This document shows, piece after piece, positions 7,588-16,516 of a stretch of 32,956 nt of DNA. The stretch spans positions 1 to 32,956 of the forward strand of contig PHGD01000046.1 of the NCBI GenBank assembly GCA_011090425.1. The letters are read 5' to 3'. The notes below the pieces were generated by a model that was not told where the DNA came from, did no database searches, and saw nothing but the letters and a program-made list of their open reading frames with translations. The position numbers and the translations under genes were made by a program. Position 1 is the stretch's first letter; every line of letters begins with the position of its first letter. The stretch comes from Nitrospira sp. LK70 (GTDB taxonomy: Bacteria > Nitrospirota > Nitrospiria > Nitrospirales > Nitrospiraceae).

Positions 7588-10014
7588 ATGCCAAGGGCAT
7601 TCCAATACAACAGACGTGGGTGGACTTTCAGTATGTACGTGAGGACCGGCGTCGTGATTCTGTCGGTGGTCGCATGGACGGCTTGTGGTGGTCCCGAGGA
7701 GAGAAAGGCAAAGTACTTCGCTCGCGCCAGTGAGTACATTCAGGCGGCCAACTATCCCAAGGCGCGTGTCGCCATCAGAAATGTGCTGAAAATAGACCCA
7801 AAGGATGCGGAAGCCTATGTCCTGTTTGCCCGTGTTGAGGAAAAGGAAAAGAATTGGCGTAACGCGGTCCAGCTCTATCAGGAAGCTGTCCGGCTGGATC
7901 CAGGTCACACCGCAGCGTTGATTACGTTGGGTAAGTACTACCTGGAAGCCAGGTTGACCGAACAGGTGGTGGAAACGGCAGATACGGTTCTGAAGAAGGA
8001 GCCAAAGCATCCTCAAGCGAATGCACTGAAGATCGCCTCACAGGCGATGACGAAGGAAGCTGTTCCTTCGGCGATTCTTAAAGCGGAGGCACTCGCGAAA
8101 GAGTTTCCAACAGAACCGGATGTCGCCATCCTTCTTGGCACGTTGTACGACCAGCGCCGACGCTATCGTGATGCCGAGGCCACGTTACGACGCGCGCTGG
8201 GTGCTCATCCGAAAGATCTGGATCTTCTGAACAACTTGACTAGAGTTTTGACACAGGCGAACGACGTCGACGGCGCGGAGACGGTTATTCGTCGAATGAT
8301 TGACGCCGAGCCTGAGTCCATCGACCATCGGCTGAGGCTCGTTCGCTTCTACGTCCAACAGGCTGCCTACGATAAAGCGGAAGCAGTTCTACGCAACGCG
8401 GTGGCGCTTGATCCGAACAGCGAGCAGCGCCGCCTTATCTTGGCCGATTATTTTATGAGCAGGAAAGATGTTGCGTCTGCCGAACGAGTCTTGCTGGAAG
8501 CCGTCACACAGTTGCCGCATTCGAGCCAACTTCAGTTCGGGATTGCCACGATTTACAGGAAGGCCGGACAAGACGCAAAAGCACATGAGCGCTACGCCGC
8601 ATTGGTTCAAGAGTACAAGGATAAGCCGGCCGGGTTGGAAGCCAAGGTGAAGTTGGCGGAGATGGACTTTCAGGCCGGCAGGCAGATCGAAGCTGAGCGG
8701 CAAGTGCAGGAGGTATTAGGAGACAACCCCCGTTCTTCGGATGGCCTGACACTTGTAGGACGTATGGCGTTAGCCAGACGGAATGGAAAAGATGCGGTTC
8801 AGGCTTTTCGCACGGTCTTACATGATCAGCCTGAATTGGCAACAGTTCATTTTCTCCTTGGCCAGGCCTATCAGCTCACCGGAGAGACCAACCTTGCGAA
8901 AGAGAGTTTTGAGCGGGCCGTGGCTCTGTATCCTGACCAGGTCGATGCCAACCGGTCCCTTGCAGTACTGGAGAGTAGAAACGGCCGTTACCAGCAGGCA
9001 CGTGCTCGGCTGGAAGACTTGCTCAAACAACGTCCCGATGATGTCGCTGCCCTCGATATGCTGATGACGCTGGACTTGGTGATGAAAAACTGGTCTGGAG
9101 CAGAACAGACGTTGGGGCGGATCCGTCGCGTCGCAGCCGAGAGTCACGTGGCCTTAATGGCGGAAGGACGACTGTACGAGGCACAACGTCGTTTGAATGA
9201 CGCGATGAACGCCTATGGGCGTGCGACGGCGTTGGTTCCAAACGAACCCGAACCTCTCCTGTCTCTCGTGAAGCTTGAAGTGGCTCTAGGTCACAAGGTC
9301 CGATCTCAGGCGCGAATGGAAACGCTCCTCGCGGCTCGTCCGGACCATCCGTTCGCCCACGGATTGCTGGGAGAAGTATTGTCCCTGTCTGGAGCGCATG
9401 AAGCAGCGGTGCCTCACTATCGCGAAGCCGTGCGACTGCACCCAAAGTGGGTGACGCCTTGGCTTAACTGGGCCACGTCGGTTTCTAGGAAGAACCCGGA
9501 TGTGGCCGTACAGGTGTTACAGGAGGGGCTTAAGGCCAACCCCGATAGTGAGGAGTTGCACATGCTCTTGGCCTCTGTACAGTCAGAGCAAGGAGAGATC
9601 GATCTTGCGATGGACGCCTATGAGACGACCTTGCGGCTAAATCCTCGCAACGTACTGGCGGCGAATAATCTGGCCGTCTTGCTCGTGGACCACAAGGGCG
9701 ATCCGTCAAGTCTGCAAAAGGCCTTCGCGCTCAGCCGAGATTTTGAAAAAGAGGCGCCGCACCCGCTCTTTATCGATACCCTCGGCTGGGTGCGATTCCG
9801 AATGGGGCAATCGGAGGAGGCGACGCGGTTGCTGAGAGATGCCGTCTCCAAATCACCCGACCTTGCTGTCCTGAATTATCATCTTGGGATGGCATTCCTT
9901 CAGTCTGGTAAACGCACCGAGGCCCGTACCTATCTTTCAAAGGCACTGAAGAATTCCGATTCGTTCGAAGGACGGCGAGAGGCAAAGCAAGCCCTCGCGC
10001 AGATAAGGGGATAG
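7588..10014 (+). CDS. prsT: PEP-CTERM system TPR-repeat lipoprotein PrsT
   Basis: This 808-aa protein is made almost wholly of tetratricopeptide repeats from about residue 35 to the end (repeated patterns such as A-x-Y-x-L-F-A-R and PNS/PKD starting each helix pair). An N-terminal hydrophobic helix ends in WTACGG, consistent with a lipoprotein signal whose Cys is at residue 33 (or 18 if translation starts at the ATG at 7633, which gives a more ordinary signal peptide). The -3 residue of the lipobox is Trp, which is unusual. Size, lipoprotein start and position beside an exosortase and Wza-like gene match PrsT, a family found only with exosortase/PEP-CTERM loci. It is likely an envelope scaffold for polysaccharide or protein export. 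The stop codon is 9 bases before the next start. Confidence 0.87.
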   Translation: MPRAFQYNRRGWTFSMYVRTGVVILSVVAWTACGGPEERKAKYFARASEYIQAANYPKARVAIRNVLKIDPKDAEAYVLFARVEEKEKNWRNAVQLYQEAVRLDPGHTAALITLGKYYLEARLTEQVVETADTVLKKEPKHPQANALKIASQAMTKEAVPSAILKAEALAKEFPTEPDVAILLGTLYDQRRRYRDAEATLRRALGAHPKDLDLLNNLTRVLTQANDVDGAETVIRRMIDAEPESIDHRLRLVRFYVQQAAYDKAEAVLRNAVALDPNSEQRRLILADYFMSRKDVASAERVLLEAVTQLPHSSQLQFGIATIYRKAGQDAKAHERYAALVQEYKDKPAGLEAKVKLAEMDFQAGRQIEAERQVQEVLGDNPRSSDGLTLVGRMALARRNGKDAVQAFRTVLHDQPELATVHFLLGQAYQLTGETNLAKESFERAVALYPDQVDANRSLAVLESRNGRYQQARARLEDLLKQRPDDVAALDMLMTLDLVMKNWSGAEQTLGRIRRVAAESHVALMAEGRLYEAQRRLNDAMNAYGRATALVPNEPEPLLSLVKLEVALGHKVRSQARMETLLAARPDHPFAHGLLGEVLSLSGAHEAAVPHYREAVRLHPKWVTPWLNWATSVSRKNPDVAVQVLQEGLKANPDSEELHMLLASVQSEQGEIDLAMDAYETTLRLNPRNVLAANNLAVLLVDHKGDPSSLQKAFALSRDFEKEAPHPLFIDTLGWVRFRMGQSEEATRLLRDAVSKSPDLAVLNYHLGMAFLQSGKRTEARTYLSKALKNSDSFEGRREAKQALAQIRG

Positions 10015-10023
10015 GAAGAATTC

Positions 10024-10626
10024 ATGTCTCGATCAGTGCGATCAATGGTGAAGGGGGTACTGATGGCCACGGCTGTCGCGATCGCGGCGATGCCTGCTTA
10101 TGCCGGCGATGCGATGACTGTCGGGCTGGTGTCGCAGGTCGAACCAGGATATCGCCTCGGCGCCGAGGATATCATATTGGTTTCGGTGTGGAAGGATGAA
10201 CAGCTGACGCGAGAAGTCGTCGTCCGTCCGGACGGGATGTTTTCGTTTCCCCTCGTCGGCGATATCCAGGCTGAAGATCGAACCGTCGAGGACATTCGTG
10301 CCGACCTCGTGAAGCGGCTGACAAAGTATATTCCGAATGCCAATGTTTCGGTCGCAGTCACAAAAGTCATCAGTTACAAGGTGTATGTCGTCGGCCGAGT
10401 GAATAAGCCGGGTGAGTATTTGATCGGCCATTACACCGACGTGCTGCAGGCGCTCAGTCTTGCCGGTGGACTGACTCCGTTTGCCGCGGAGAACGATATT
10501 AAAGTTTTGCGGCGGGTGAGGGGAGAACAACATGCCATTCCCTTTCGATATGGAGATGTACGGAAAGGCAGGGATTTGGAGCAGAATATCATGCTGCAGC
10601 GCGGTGACGTCGTCATGGTCCCGTGA
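10024..10626 (+). CDS. Wza-family polysaccharide export lipoprotein-like protein
   Basis: This 200-aa periplasmic/outer-membrane export component has a signal peptide ending in AYA at about residue 27. Residues 40-120 hold the Poly_export domain (YRLGAEDIILVSVWKDEQL, then VVRPDGMFSFPLVGDI), and a SLBB-type domain follows (YKVYVVGRVNKPGEY, LSLAGGLTPFA). It is short, as in the PEP-CTERM-associated export proteins, and lacks a visible lipobox Cys and the long C-terminal helix of E. coli Wza, so the pore may rely on the beta-barrel protein encoded next. Its TGA overlaps the GTG start of the next gene, indicating translational coupling. The family is sure; stoichiometry and channel role are inferred. 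Confidence 0.9.
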   Translation: MSRSVRSMVKGVLMATAVAIAAMPAYAGDAMTVGLVSQVEPGYRLGAEDIILVSVWKDEQLTREVVVRPDGMFSFPLVGDIQAEDRTVEDIRADLVKRLTKYIPNANVSVAVTKVISYKVYVVGRVNKPGEYLIGHYTDVLQALSLAGGLTPFAAENDIKVLRRVRGEQHAIPFRYGDVRKGRDLEQNIMLQRGDVVMVP

Positions 10627-11849
10627 GCGTCGTGCTCATGCACCAGAGCTGCAGATGGAGAGACCGGAGTTGGCATACCGTCTACGCTCTTTCCATGGTG
10701 GCGATCGTTGCATGTCAGATGGCGCCGCGAAGCGAGGCTGCCGAATGGTCACTCTCGCCATCAATCGGAGTCAGCGGCGTTTATAACAGTAACTTGCTGT
10801 TGACCCCGCTGCCTCACTCTAAGAGTTACGGCTATTGGATTACACCGGCAGCGGAGTTTGCGGGGAAAACTGAACGTCTGGAGGTAAGCAGCCGGATCGC
10901 TACGGATTTCGTGGGATACTTCGGTGGAGAGGACAGACAGTTTACGAATGTCTTTGCTCCCTTGTCGGTGCGATATCAGACTGAAAAGGATCTCATAGGT
11001 TTCAACGGTGGGTTCATCCGCGACAATACGTTGCTCGGGGAATTACAGGAGACCGGGGTTGTCTTGCAGTTTACTCAGCGTAATCAATGGACCGCGAATC
11101 CTACGTGGACGAAACGATTGACCGAAAAGCTGTCATTGCAATCTAGCATACGGTTTTCCGACACCACATATGAGGGCGACAGATTGGTTGATTACCGATT
11201 GGTGGGAGGTTCGGGGGGATTCCTGTATCAACTTTCGGAGCGTGATCAACTCCAGCTTTCCGGAACCTACATCGATTTCCACACGACCGATTCGCCATCC
11301 CCGTTTCGAGCCGATTTCCCCGGGATCAATATGAGCCTCACACATGCCTTTTCTGAATCACTCACAGGAACCGTGTACGGCGGTCCCAGGTTTTTGTCTA
11401 CGAGCTCGCACTCACCGGTCGGCGACATCATGACGAGCGATACGGTGTGGCTGGCAGGGGCCAGTATGACGAAAAGATTTGAGAGAGTTTCGTTGCGAGC
11501 CTCGTTGTCTCGGGACCTTCTTCCAAGTGGGCTGGGATTACTCCTTGAGACCGATCGAGGAGAAGCCTCCGCGTCATACGATGTCTCGGAGACTCTGGCC
11601 TGCTCCGTAACTGTCGTCGGAATCCTCACGTCGGGAACGACGAACGCGGTCATCGGGGGAGTATATCCGGATAGCAGGTATGTCAGTGTTACGCCGAAAC
11701 TCTCCTGGAAGTTTCTCGAATGGTGGCAGGCGGAGGTGTCATATATGTACCGATGGCGCGACACCGACAGTGCCATCGATTCAGCTCAATCCCACGCGAC
11801 GACGTTCATGGTGACCTATTATCCACCAAAACTTTCCTACTCCTACTGA
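10623..11849 (+). CDS. PEP-CTERM/EPS-associated outer-membrane beta-barrel protein
   Basis: This 408-aa protein has a probable signal peptide (hydrophobic TVYALSMVAIVACQM, cleavage near SEAAE, about residue 40). The mature part shows alternating polar/hydrophobic strands with many aromatic residues and turns, and it ends in the aromatic SYSY, a typical beta-barrel C terminus. Patterns such as GVSGVYNSNLLLTP and LSWKFLEWWQAEVSYMYRWRDTDS match the outer-membrane barrel family found in exosortase loci (EpsL-like/BBP2 type). It may be the secretion porin through which the polysaccharide leaves. GTG at 10623 shares GTGA with the preceding stop; an in-frame ATG at 10638 is the alternative start. 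The gene ends 4 bases before the chain-length gene. Confidence 0.78.
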   Translation: MSVVLMHQSCRWRDRSWHTVYALSMVAIVACQMAPRSEAAEWSLSPSIGVSGVYNSNLLLTPLPHSKSYGYWITPAAEFAGKTERLEVSSRIATDFVGYFGGEDRQFTNVFAPLSVRYQTEKDLIGFNGGFIRDNTLLGELQETGVVLQFTQRNQWTANPTWTKRLTEKLSLQSSIRFSDTTYEGDRLVDYRLVGGSGGFLYQLSERDQLQLSGTYIDFHTTDSPSPFRADFPGINMSLTHAFSESLTGTVYGGPRFLSTSSHSPVGDIMTSDTVWLAGASMTKRFERVSLRASLSRDLLPSGLGLLLETDRGEASASYDVSETLACSVTVVGILTSGTTNAVIGGVYPDSRYVSVTPKLSWKFLEWWQAEVSYMYRWRDTDSAIDSAQSHATTFMVTYYPPKLSYSY

Positions 11850-11853
11850 GGCT

Positions 11854-13626
11854 ATGGCACAGACACAGGTTTCGCCACAGACATCCGGACCCGGCATGAG
11901 CTTGAAGGACTACATCACGGCTTTTCATCGCCGTCGCAAGCTTATCCTCCTGACCGGTCTGGGACTCTTGGCGTCGTCCCTGACGGTGGCATTTCTCTGG
12001 CCGCCGACCTATAAGTCGACTGCGACCATCTTGATCGAGGAGCAGGAGATTCCATCCGACCTCGTACGATCGACGATTACGAGTTATGCCGATCAAAGAA
12101 TTGAGACTATCAAACAACAGGTCATGAGCCGAACGACCCTCTGGAAGGTGGTCGAACGGTACGATCTCTACCACGATCAACGGAAGAACAGTCCGACCGA
12201 AGAAATTGTCAAACGCTTCGCCAAGGACCTCGAGGTGGAAGTGATCAGTGCCGACGTCGTAGATAAACGCACACAGCACGCGACCAAGGCGACCATTGCC
12301 TTTACGGTGGCGTATCAAAATCGCTCTCCGGAATTGGCGCAGAAGGTGGCGAATGAGCTGACCAGCTTGTTCTTGGGCGAAAACCTGAAGAGCCGCGAAC
12401 GCCAAGCCCAGGAAACCACCTCGTTTCTCCAGCAAGAAGCAGAAAATCTTGCTCGCCACATCAGTGACATCGATGAAAAGATCGCCGCGTTTAAACAGCG
12501 AGCCAACGGGGCACTTCCGGAGTTGATGCCGTTGAATCAGCAGTTGCTGAACCAAGCCGAGCGTGAATTGATGGACGTCGACCAGCAGGTCCGAAGCCTT
12601 GAAGAACGCAAAACCTATCTTGAAGGGGAATTGGCGACGATCAAACCGAATACGCCCATCTTATCCGTGACCGGCGAGCGCATTTTGGATTCAACTGAGC
12701 GCTTACGCGCACTTCTAGCGGAGTATGCCGGCGCCACGGCCAATCTGTCGCCGGATCATCCCGACATGATCAAGATGAAACAGGAGATCGATGCATTGCA
12801 AAAAGAGACCGGACAGGTCCCCGATGCAGAGGAAGCCTCGAAGCGACTCATCGATGCGCGCGCGGCATTGGCCGCCGACTTAGAACGGTTGGGAAACGAG
12901 CATCCGGACGTTCTGCAGACTCGGAGAAAAATCTCCGCTCTGGAGCTGGATATCCATCGCCTCAGCGCCGTTCAAAACAAGGTGATCAATCAGCGTCCGG
13001 AAAATCCCGCCTATATCAATCTCCAGGCTCAGTTGAATTCCGCAACATTCTCGTTGGAAGCATTGCGAAAAACCCGTCTGGACATCAAGCGTCGGCTGCA
13101 AGAGTATGCGACACGCCTTGAAAAGGGGCCGGAAATTGAACCGGAGTATCTTGTTCTGACAAGGGATCGAGATACATCCGGACAAAAATATCAGGACATT
13201 CGATCAAGGTTGTTGGAGGCGAAGGTGGCCGAAGGTTTGGAAGTCCAACGGAAGGGGGAGCGCTTTTCCCTCATTGATCCACCGAGTCTTCCTGAAAAGC
13301 CTTATAAGCCGAACCGTTTGGCCATCGTACTACTTGGTTTCATTCTTGCCGTCGGTGGGGGAGCCGGCTTGGGGGCTGCAGCCGAGTCGCTCGACCATTC
13401 GATTCGGACGCCCGATCAACTGGTCGCCCTGACGCAGCATTTTCCCTTGGCGGTGATTCCCTTTATGCCGAACGAAGCAGATGTGTCCCACGCGCAATTG
13501 CGACGACGAATCGTTCAAAGTGCGGGGATCGGCGCGTTGGGAACCGTTCTGTTGCTCCTTCATGTATTCGTAGTCCCTTTGGATGTGCTGTGGTTTGCCA
13601 CGCTGAGACAGTTGGGTATGGAGTAA
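11854..13626 (+). CDS. Wzz/GumC-type polysaccharide chain-length co-polymerase
   Basis: This 590-aa inner-membrane protein controls chain length and links synthesis to export. Residues 17-110 form the Wzz domain, with a first membrane helix about 33-52. Residues about 180-460 are long coiled coils reaching into the periplasm, rich in E, Q and L. The conserved Pro-rich segment before the second helix is present (LIDPPSLPEKPYKPNR, about 470-485), followed by the helix at about 487-510. A third hydrophobic stretch (about 553-580) follows, which would put the C terminus back on the periplasmic side; this is unlike simple Wzz proteins. There is no fused kinase domain; the separate CpsD-like protein follows after 13 bases. 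This matches the chain-length family of PEP-CTERM EPS loci. Confidence 0.9.
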   Translation: MAQTQVSPQTSGPGMSLKDYITAFHRRRKLILLTGLGLLASSLTVAFLWPPTYKSTATILIEEQEIPSDLVRSTITSYADQRIETIKQQVMSRTTLWKVVERYDLYHDQRKNSPTEEIVKRFAKDLEVEVISADVVDKRTQHATKATIAFTVAYQNRSPELAQKVANELTSLFLGENLKSRERQAQETTSFLQQEAENLARHISDIDEKIAAFKQRANGALPELMPLNQQLLNQAERELMDVDQQVRSLEERKTYLEGELATIKPNTPILSVTGERILDSTERLRALLAEYAGATANLSPDHPDMIKMKQEIDALQKETGQVPDAEEASKRLIDARAALAADLERLGNEHPDVLQTRRKISALELDIHRLSAVQNKVINQRPENPAYINLQAQLNSATFSLEALRKTRLDIKRRLQEYATRLEKGPEIEPEYLVLTRDRDTSGQKYQDIRSRLLEAKVAEGLEVQRKGERFSLIDPPSLPEKPYKPNRLAIVLLGFILAVGGGAGLGAAAESLDHSIRTPDQLVALTQHFPLAVIPFMPNEADVSHAQLRRRIVQSAGIGALGTVLLLLHVFVVPLDVLWFATLRQLGME

Positions 13627-13639
13627 GCAAAAAGGAACC

Positions 13640-14467
13640 ATGGATCGTATTCGTACCGCGCTTGACCTGTATAGAGGTTTCAAAGGTTCTTCGTCTGACG
13701 GCGAGAGCCCGAAGCGGGCTGCCAGGCAATCGGTGCCGCCGCCGATCACCTATACCAGAACCAGATCGCTGAGCATTCCTCATGCGGTGCTACACAGGCA
13801 TAGAGTCATGGCGGCTCATCGCAAAGGACCGTTCGTCGATGCGTACAAGATCCTCCGAACACAGGTTACGCAGCGATTGCGAGAGAACGGGTGGAATGTG
13901 GTGGGAGTGACGAGCCCAGGTTACGGCGAGGGTAAGACGCTGACTGCCGTCAATTTGGCCGTGAGTCTGGCCATGGAAACAACCCAGACGGTGCTTCTGG
14001 TCGACTCGGATTTGCAGGATCCCACCGTACATCAGGTCTTCGGCTTGAAAGACTGTCTCGGCCTTGCCGACTATTTGCTGGATGATCAGCCGGTCGAAGA
14101 TCTGCTTCTTCACCCCGGTATCGGGCGGTTCGTCTTGCTGCCGGGGGGGCGGGCGATCTCAAACTCCACCGAGATTTTGACCTCGCCCAAAATGGTGGCC
14201 CTCGTGGAGGAGTTGAAGCATCGGTATCCCTCCCGAGTCGTTATATTTGATCTCCCTCCATTGCTCCATACGGCGGATGTCTTGGCCTTCTCCCCCTACA
14301 CAGACGCCCTTCTCATGGTGGTTGAGGAGGGAAAGACGACGAGTGAAGAGCTGCAGCGGGCTCTGGCGCTGGTCAAGAATTCTCGCCCTGTTCTGGGAAC
14401 GGTGTTGAACAAGGCCGGCCGATCGTCTCTGACCCTTGCAGAGATGAGGACCATGTTGGCCACCTAG
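13640..14467 (+). CDS. CpsD/Wzc-type P-loop ATPase (BY-kinase family)
   Basis: This 275-aa cytoplasmic partner of the chain-length protein belongs to the bacterial tyrosine kinase (ParA/MinD-like) fold. Walker A is TSPGYGEGKT (about 91-100), Walker A' is VLLVDSDLQDP (about 118-128), and Walker B is VVIFDLPPLL near residue 205. The region DAYKILRTQV (about 67-76) is the usual segment before the P-loop in Wzc/CpsD proteins. The protein ends in LAEMRTMLAT and has no C-terminal tyrosine cluster, the normal autophosphorylation target, so it may phosphorylate other proteins or act only as an ATPase switch. The first 60 residues are basic and probably flexible. Its genes on both sides are within about 31 bases. 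Confidence 0.87.
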   Translation: MDRIRTALDLYRGFKGSSSDGESPKRAARQSVPPPITYTRTRSLSIPHAVLHRHRVMAAHRKGPFVDAYKILRTQVTQRLRENGWNVVGVTSPGYGEGKTLTAVNLAVSLAMETTQTVLLVDSDLQDPTVHQVFGLKDCLGLADYLLDDQPVEDLLLHPGIGRFVLLPGGRAISNSTEILTSPKMVALVEELKHRYPSRVVIFDLPPLLHTADVLAFSPYTDALLMVVEEGKTTSEELQRALALVKNSRPVLGTVLNKAGRSSLTLAEMRTMLAT

Positions 14468-14498
14468 ATCCAGATGTCGGTCATTGAGCGGCGTAATC

Positions 14499-15905
14499 AT
14501 GTACGAAGCATTTTATCGGTTCAAAGCTAAGCCATTCGCGCTCCTGCCGGACAGCGGTTTTCTCTATCCTGGCTCGGAGCACCAAACTGCCTACTGCCTC
14601 CTGGAGTACGGCATTCTGAGCCAGGCGCCGTTCATGGTGCTTACGGGCGATCCAGGCATGGGGAAGACCTCCCTTTTGCAAAAGCTCATCGTTGAGCATG
14701 GAAGCAAGCATAAAATCGGGTTGGTCACCAATGCCCGTTACGATATTGAGCAGCTCTTGCCGTGGATTCTGTTGTCCCTTGGGTTAAGCACCAAGCGGCT
14801 TGACCCGATCGAGGCCTACCATATCTTTTCAGAGTTTCTGTTCCAGGAGTCGAAACGTTCGCGACGGGTCATTCTCATCGTTGATGAGGCCCAAAGTTTG
14901 GGCGTGGAGCTGCTTGAAGAACTGCGGCTGTTGTCCAACATGAACGACGGCAAGACTCTGAAGCTGCAGATCATCCTTTCAGGCCAACCTGATCTCCATA
15001 CGTTGCTCCAACGTATGGAGATGGCTCAATTCGCACAGAGGATCGTCGTCGACTGTCATCTGAAACCGTTCTCTGACATCGAGACCGCCAACTGTATTCG
15101 GCATCGAATACGAGTCGCCGGTGGACAGCCGTCTCTCTTTACGAACGGAGCTTGTGCATTGGTGCATCGATTGAGCCAAGGGAACCCGCGACTGATCAAT
15201 CAGGTATCGGATATCGCCTTGACCTACGGGTATGCCGAACAAGCAAGCATCATTACTTCCAAGTTGGTGGCCCAAGCAGCCCTTGATCGGAGCAAGGGAG
15301 GAATCCTTCCCTTGGCGGCGAAAGAGGAGTTGGCCGGACTTGCCGCGGCGTCGGAAGATCCCTCGGAAATGGATGATCCGATTTCGAGCCCAGGGGATAC
15401 TACTGCGTGTGCAGAATCGTCCGCCGACCATCTGATGACCTCTCCGGACGAGGACTATACGAGCGCGATGGCGCTCGAAGAGGAAGGGCGATTGAAAGAG
15501 GCAGTAGAGTTGTTTCATTCAGCGACTAGAGACAAATCAATGTGGTTCAAGGCCAATTCACACATCGGATTCTGTTACGTCAAGATGAACGAGCACCATG
15601 CCGCGATACAGGCGTTTCGCACTGCCTTGGAGGATCCCACGGCTCAGCAGCAAGATGTCCTTGATGTGCTCTATCTATTGGGGCGCAGTCTTGAAACCAT
15701 CGGGAGGGTCGACCAGGCGCTGGAAGTCTATCATCGCGTCAACCAGGTAACCCCAACCTTTAGAGATGTCGCCGATCGGGTACGAGGGTTGGAGCGGACG
15801 CTGAAGCAATTGAGTCACAAGGGAAAATCCGTCAACGAAAAATATTTTTGGTTCAGTAGCGTCGTGGATCATGTCCACCGCTTTCTCATCGGCGGCCAGA
15901 AGTAG
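14499..15905 (+). CDS. ExeA/GspA-type AAA ATPase with C-terminal TPR domain
   Basis: This 468-aa protein is of the kind regularly found beside exosortase EPS genes. It opens with the characteristic MYEAFYRFKAKPF. Walker A is GDPGMGKTS (50-58) and Walker B is VILIVDEAQ (124-132), followed by a sensor-like LSGQPDL segment and GNPRLINQV, all typical of the ExeA-like AAA family. After a polar linker (about 275-317), residues 318-435 form TPR helices. ExeA proteins help insert or space envelope secretion complexes, so a role in placing or energising the EPS export machinery is likely. The ATG at 14499 is preferred over an upstream TTG because it restores the conserved family N terminus. The TPR part resembles the entire next protein (see findings). 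Confidence 0.85.
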   Translation: MYEAFYRFKAKPFALLPDSGFLYPGSEHQTAYCLLEYGILSQAPFMVLTGDPGMGKTSLLQKLIVEHGSKHKIGLVTNARYDIEQLLPWILLSLGLSTKRLDPIEAYHIFSEFLFQESKRSRRVILIVDEAQSLGVELLEELRLLSNMNDGKTLKLQIILSGQPDLHTLLQRMEMAQFAQRIVVDCHLKPFSDIETANCIRHRIRVAGGQPSLFTNGACALVHRLSQGNPRLINQVSDIALTYGYAEQASIITSKLVAQAALDRSKGGILPLAAKEELAGLAAASEDPSEMDDPISSPGDTTACAESSADHLMTSPDEDYTSAMALEEEGRLKEAVELFHSATRDKSMWFKANSHIGFCYVKMNEHHAAIQAFRTALEDPTAQQQDVLDVLYLLGRSLETIGRVDQALEVYHRVNQVTPTFRDVADRVRGLERTLKQLSHKGKSVNEKYFWFSSVVDHVHRFLIGGQK

Positions 15906-15923
15906 GAGGATTACAAGCGAATC

Positions 15924-16352
15924 ATGTCGGATTCGATCAAGAACCCAGCCGACCATGAAGTGAGATCTGCGGAACGCTATGAACGGGGGCTTGCGCTGAA
16001 AAAAGCCGGGCTGCACAAGGCCGCGATCGAGCAGTTAGAAATGGTTGCTGTCGATCCCCAATGGGCCGTGAAGGCGTACGCCCAGATCGGGCTGTGCCAT
16101 AAATTGTCCGGCCGTTATGAGGAAGCCGTCCCGGCCTTGCAGAAAGCTCTCAAAGCCAAACCGGCGTTGCCGAATGAAACCGTTCAGATTCTCTATGTCC
16201 TAGGGCGCACGCTGGAATCGTTAGGCCGCGTGGCGGAAGCGCTGGAAGCCTATCGCTGGATCAGGCGGGAGGATGCGGCCTATCGGGATGTCGCTGAACG
16301 TATTGAGCGGCTGAGCTCCCGACGACCGACAGTAGCCACGAAAAAGAGCTAG
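15924..16352 (+). CDS. Small TPR protein, paralogue of the ATPase tail
   Basis: This 142-aa protein has tetratricopeptide helices across residues 15-132, with no signal peptide, so it is probably a cytoplasmic adaptor. Residues 22-130 align without gaps to residues 323-431 of the preceding AAA ATPase, with about one third identical positions by hand count, including LYxLGRxLExxGRVxxALExY and YRDVAxR-type blocks. It lies 18 bases after that gene and closes the nine-gene operon. The likely role is protein-protein contact with the same partner as the ATPase tail; no enzyme motif is present. The C terminus is basic (SSRRPTVATKKS). Confidence 0.75.
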   Translation: MSDSIKNPADHEVRSAERYERGLALKKAGLHKAAIEQLEMVAVDPQWAVKAYAQIGLCHKLSGRYEEAVPALQKALKAKPALPNETVQILYVLGRTLESLGRVAEALEAYRWIRREDAAYRDVAERIERLSSRRPTVATKKS

Positions 16353-16516
16353 GGCGAAGCGGGCAAGGAAGAGGATCGTAATTCATAGTCGAAGCCTCGC
16401 CGCCGAGACCAGAGTGGTGCTCGGCCACTGAGTCGACTACCCACCCATGGAAAACTCGTGTTAATTGCACAGGCTCTCTGTGGTAGGCTCGTTCGCCACT
16501 ATGCAGAGGAGGTGTT

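Noticed and set aside
11806-12555. 249-codon minus-strand frame
   Set aside because: It is antisense to the chain-length protein gene, which has clear Wzz motifs; no domain is seen in the shadow.
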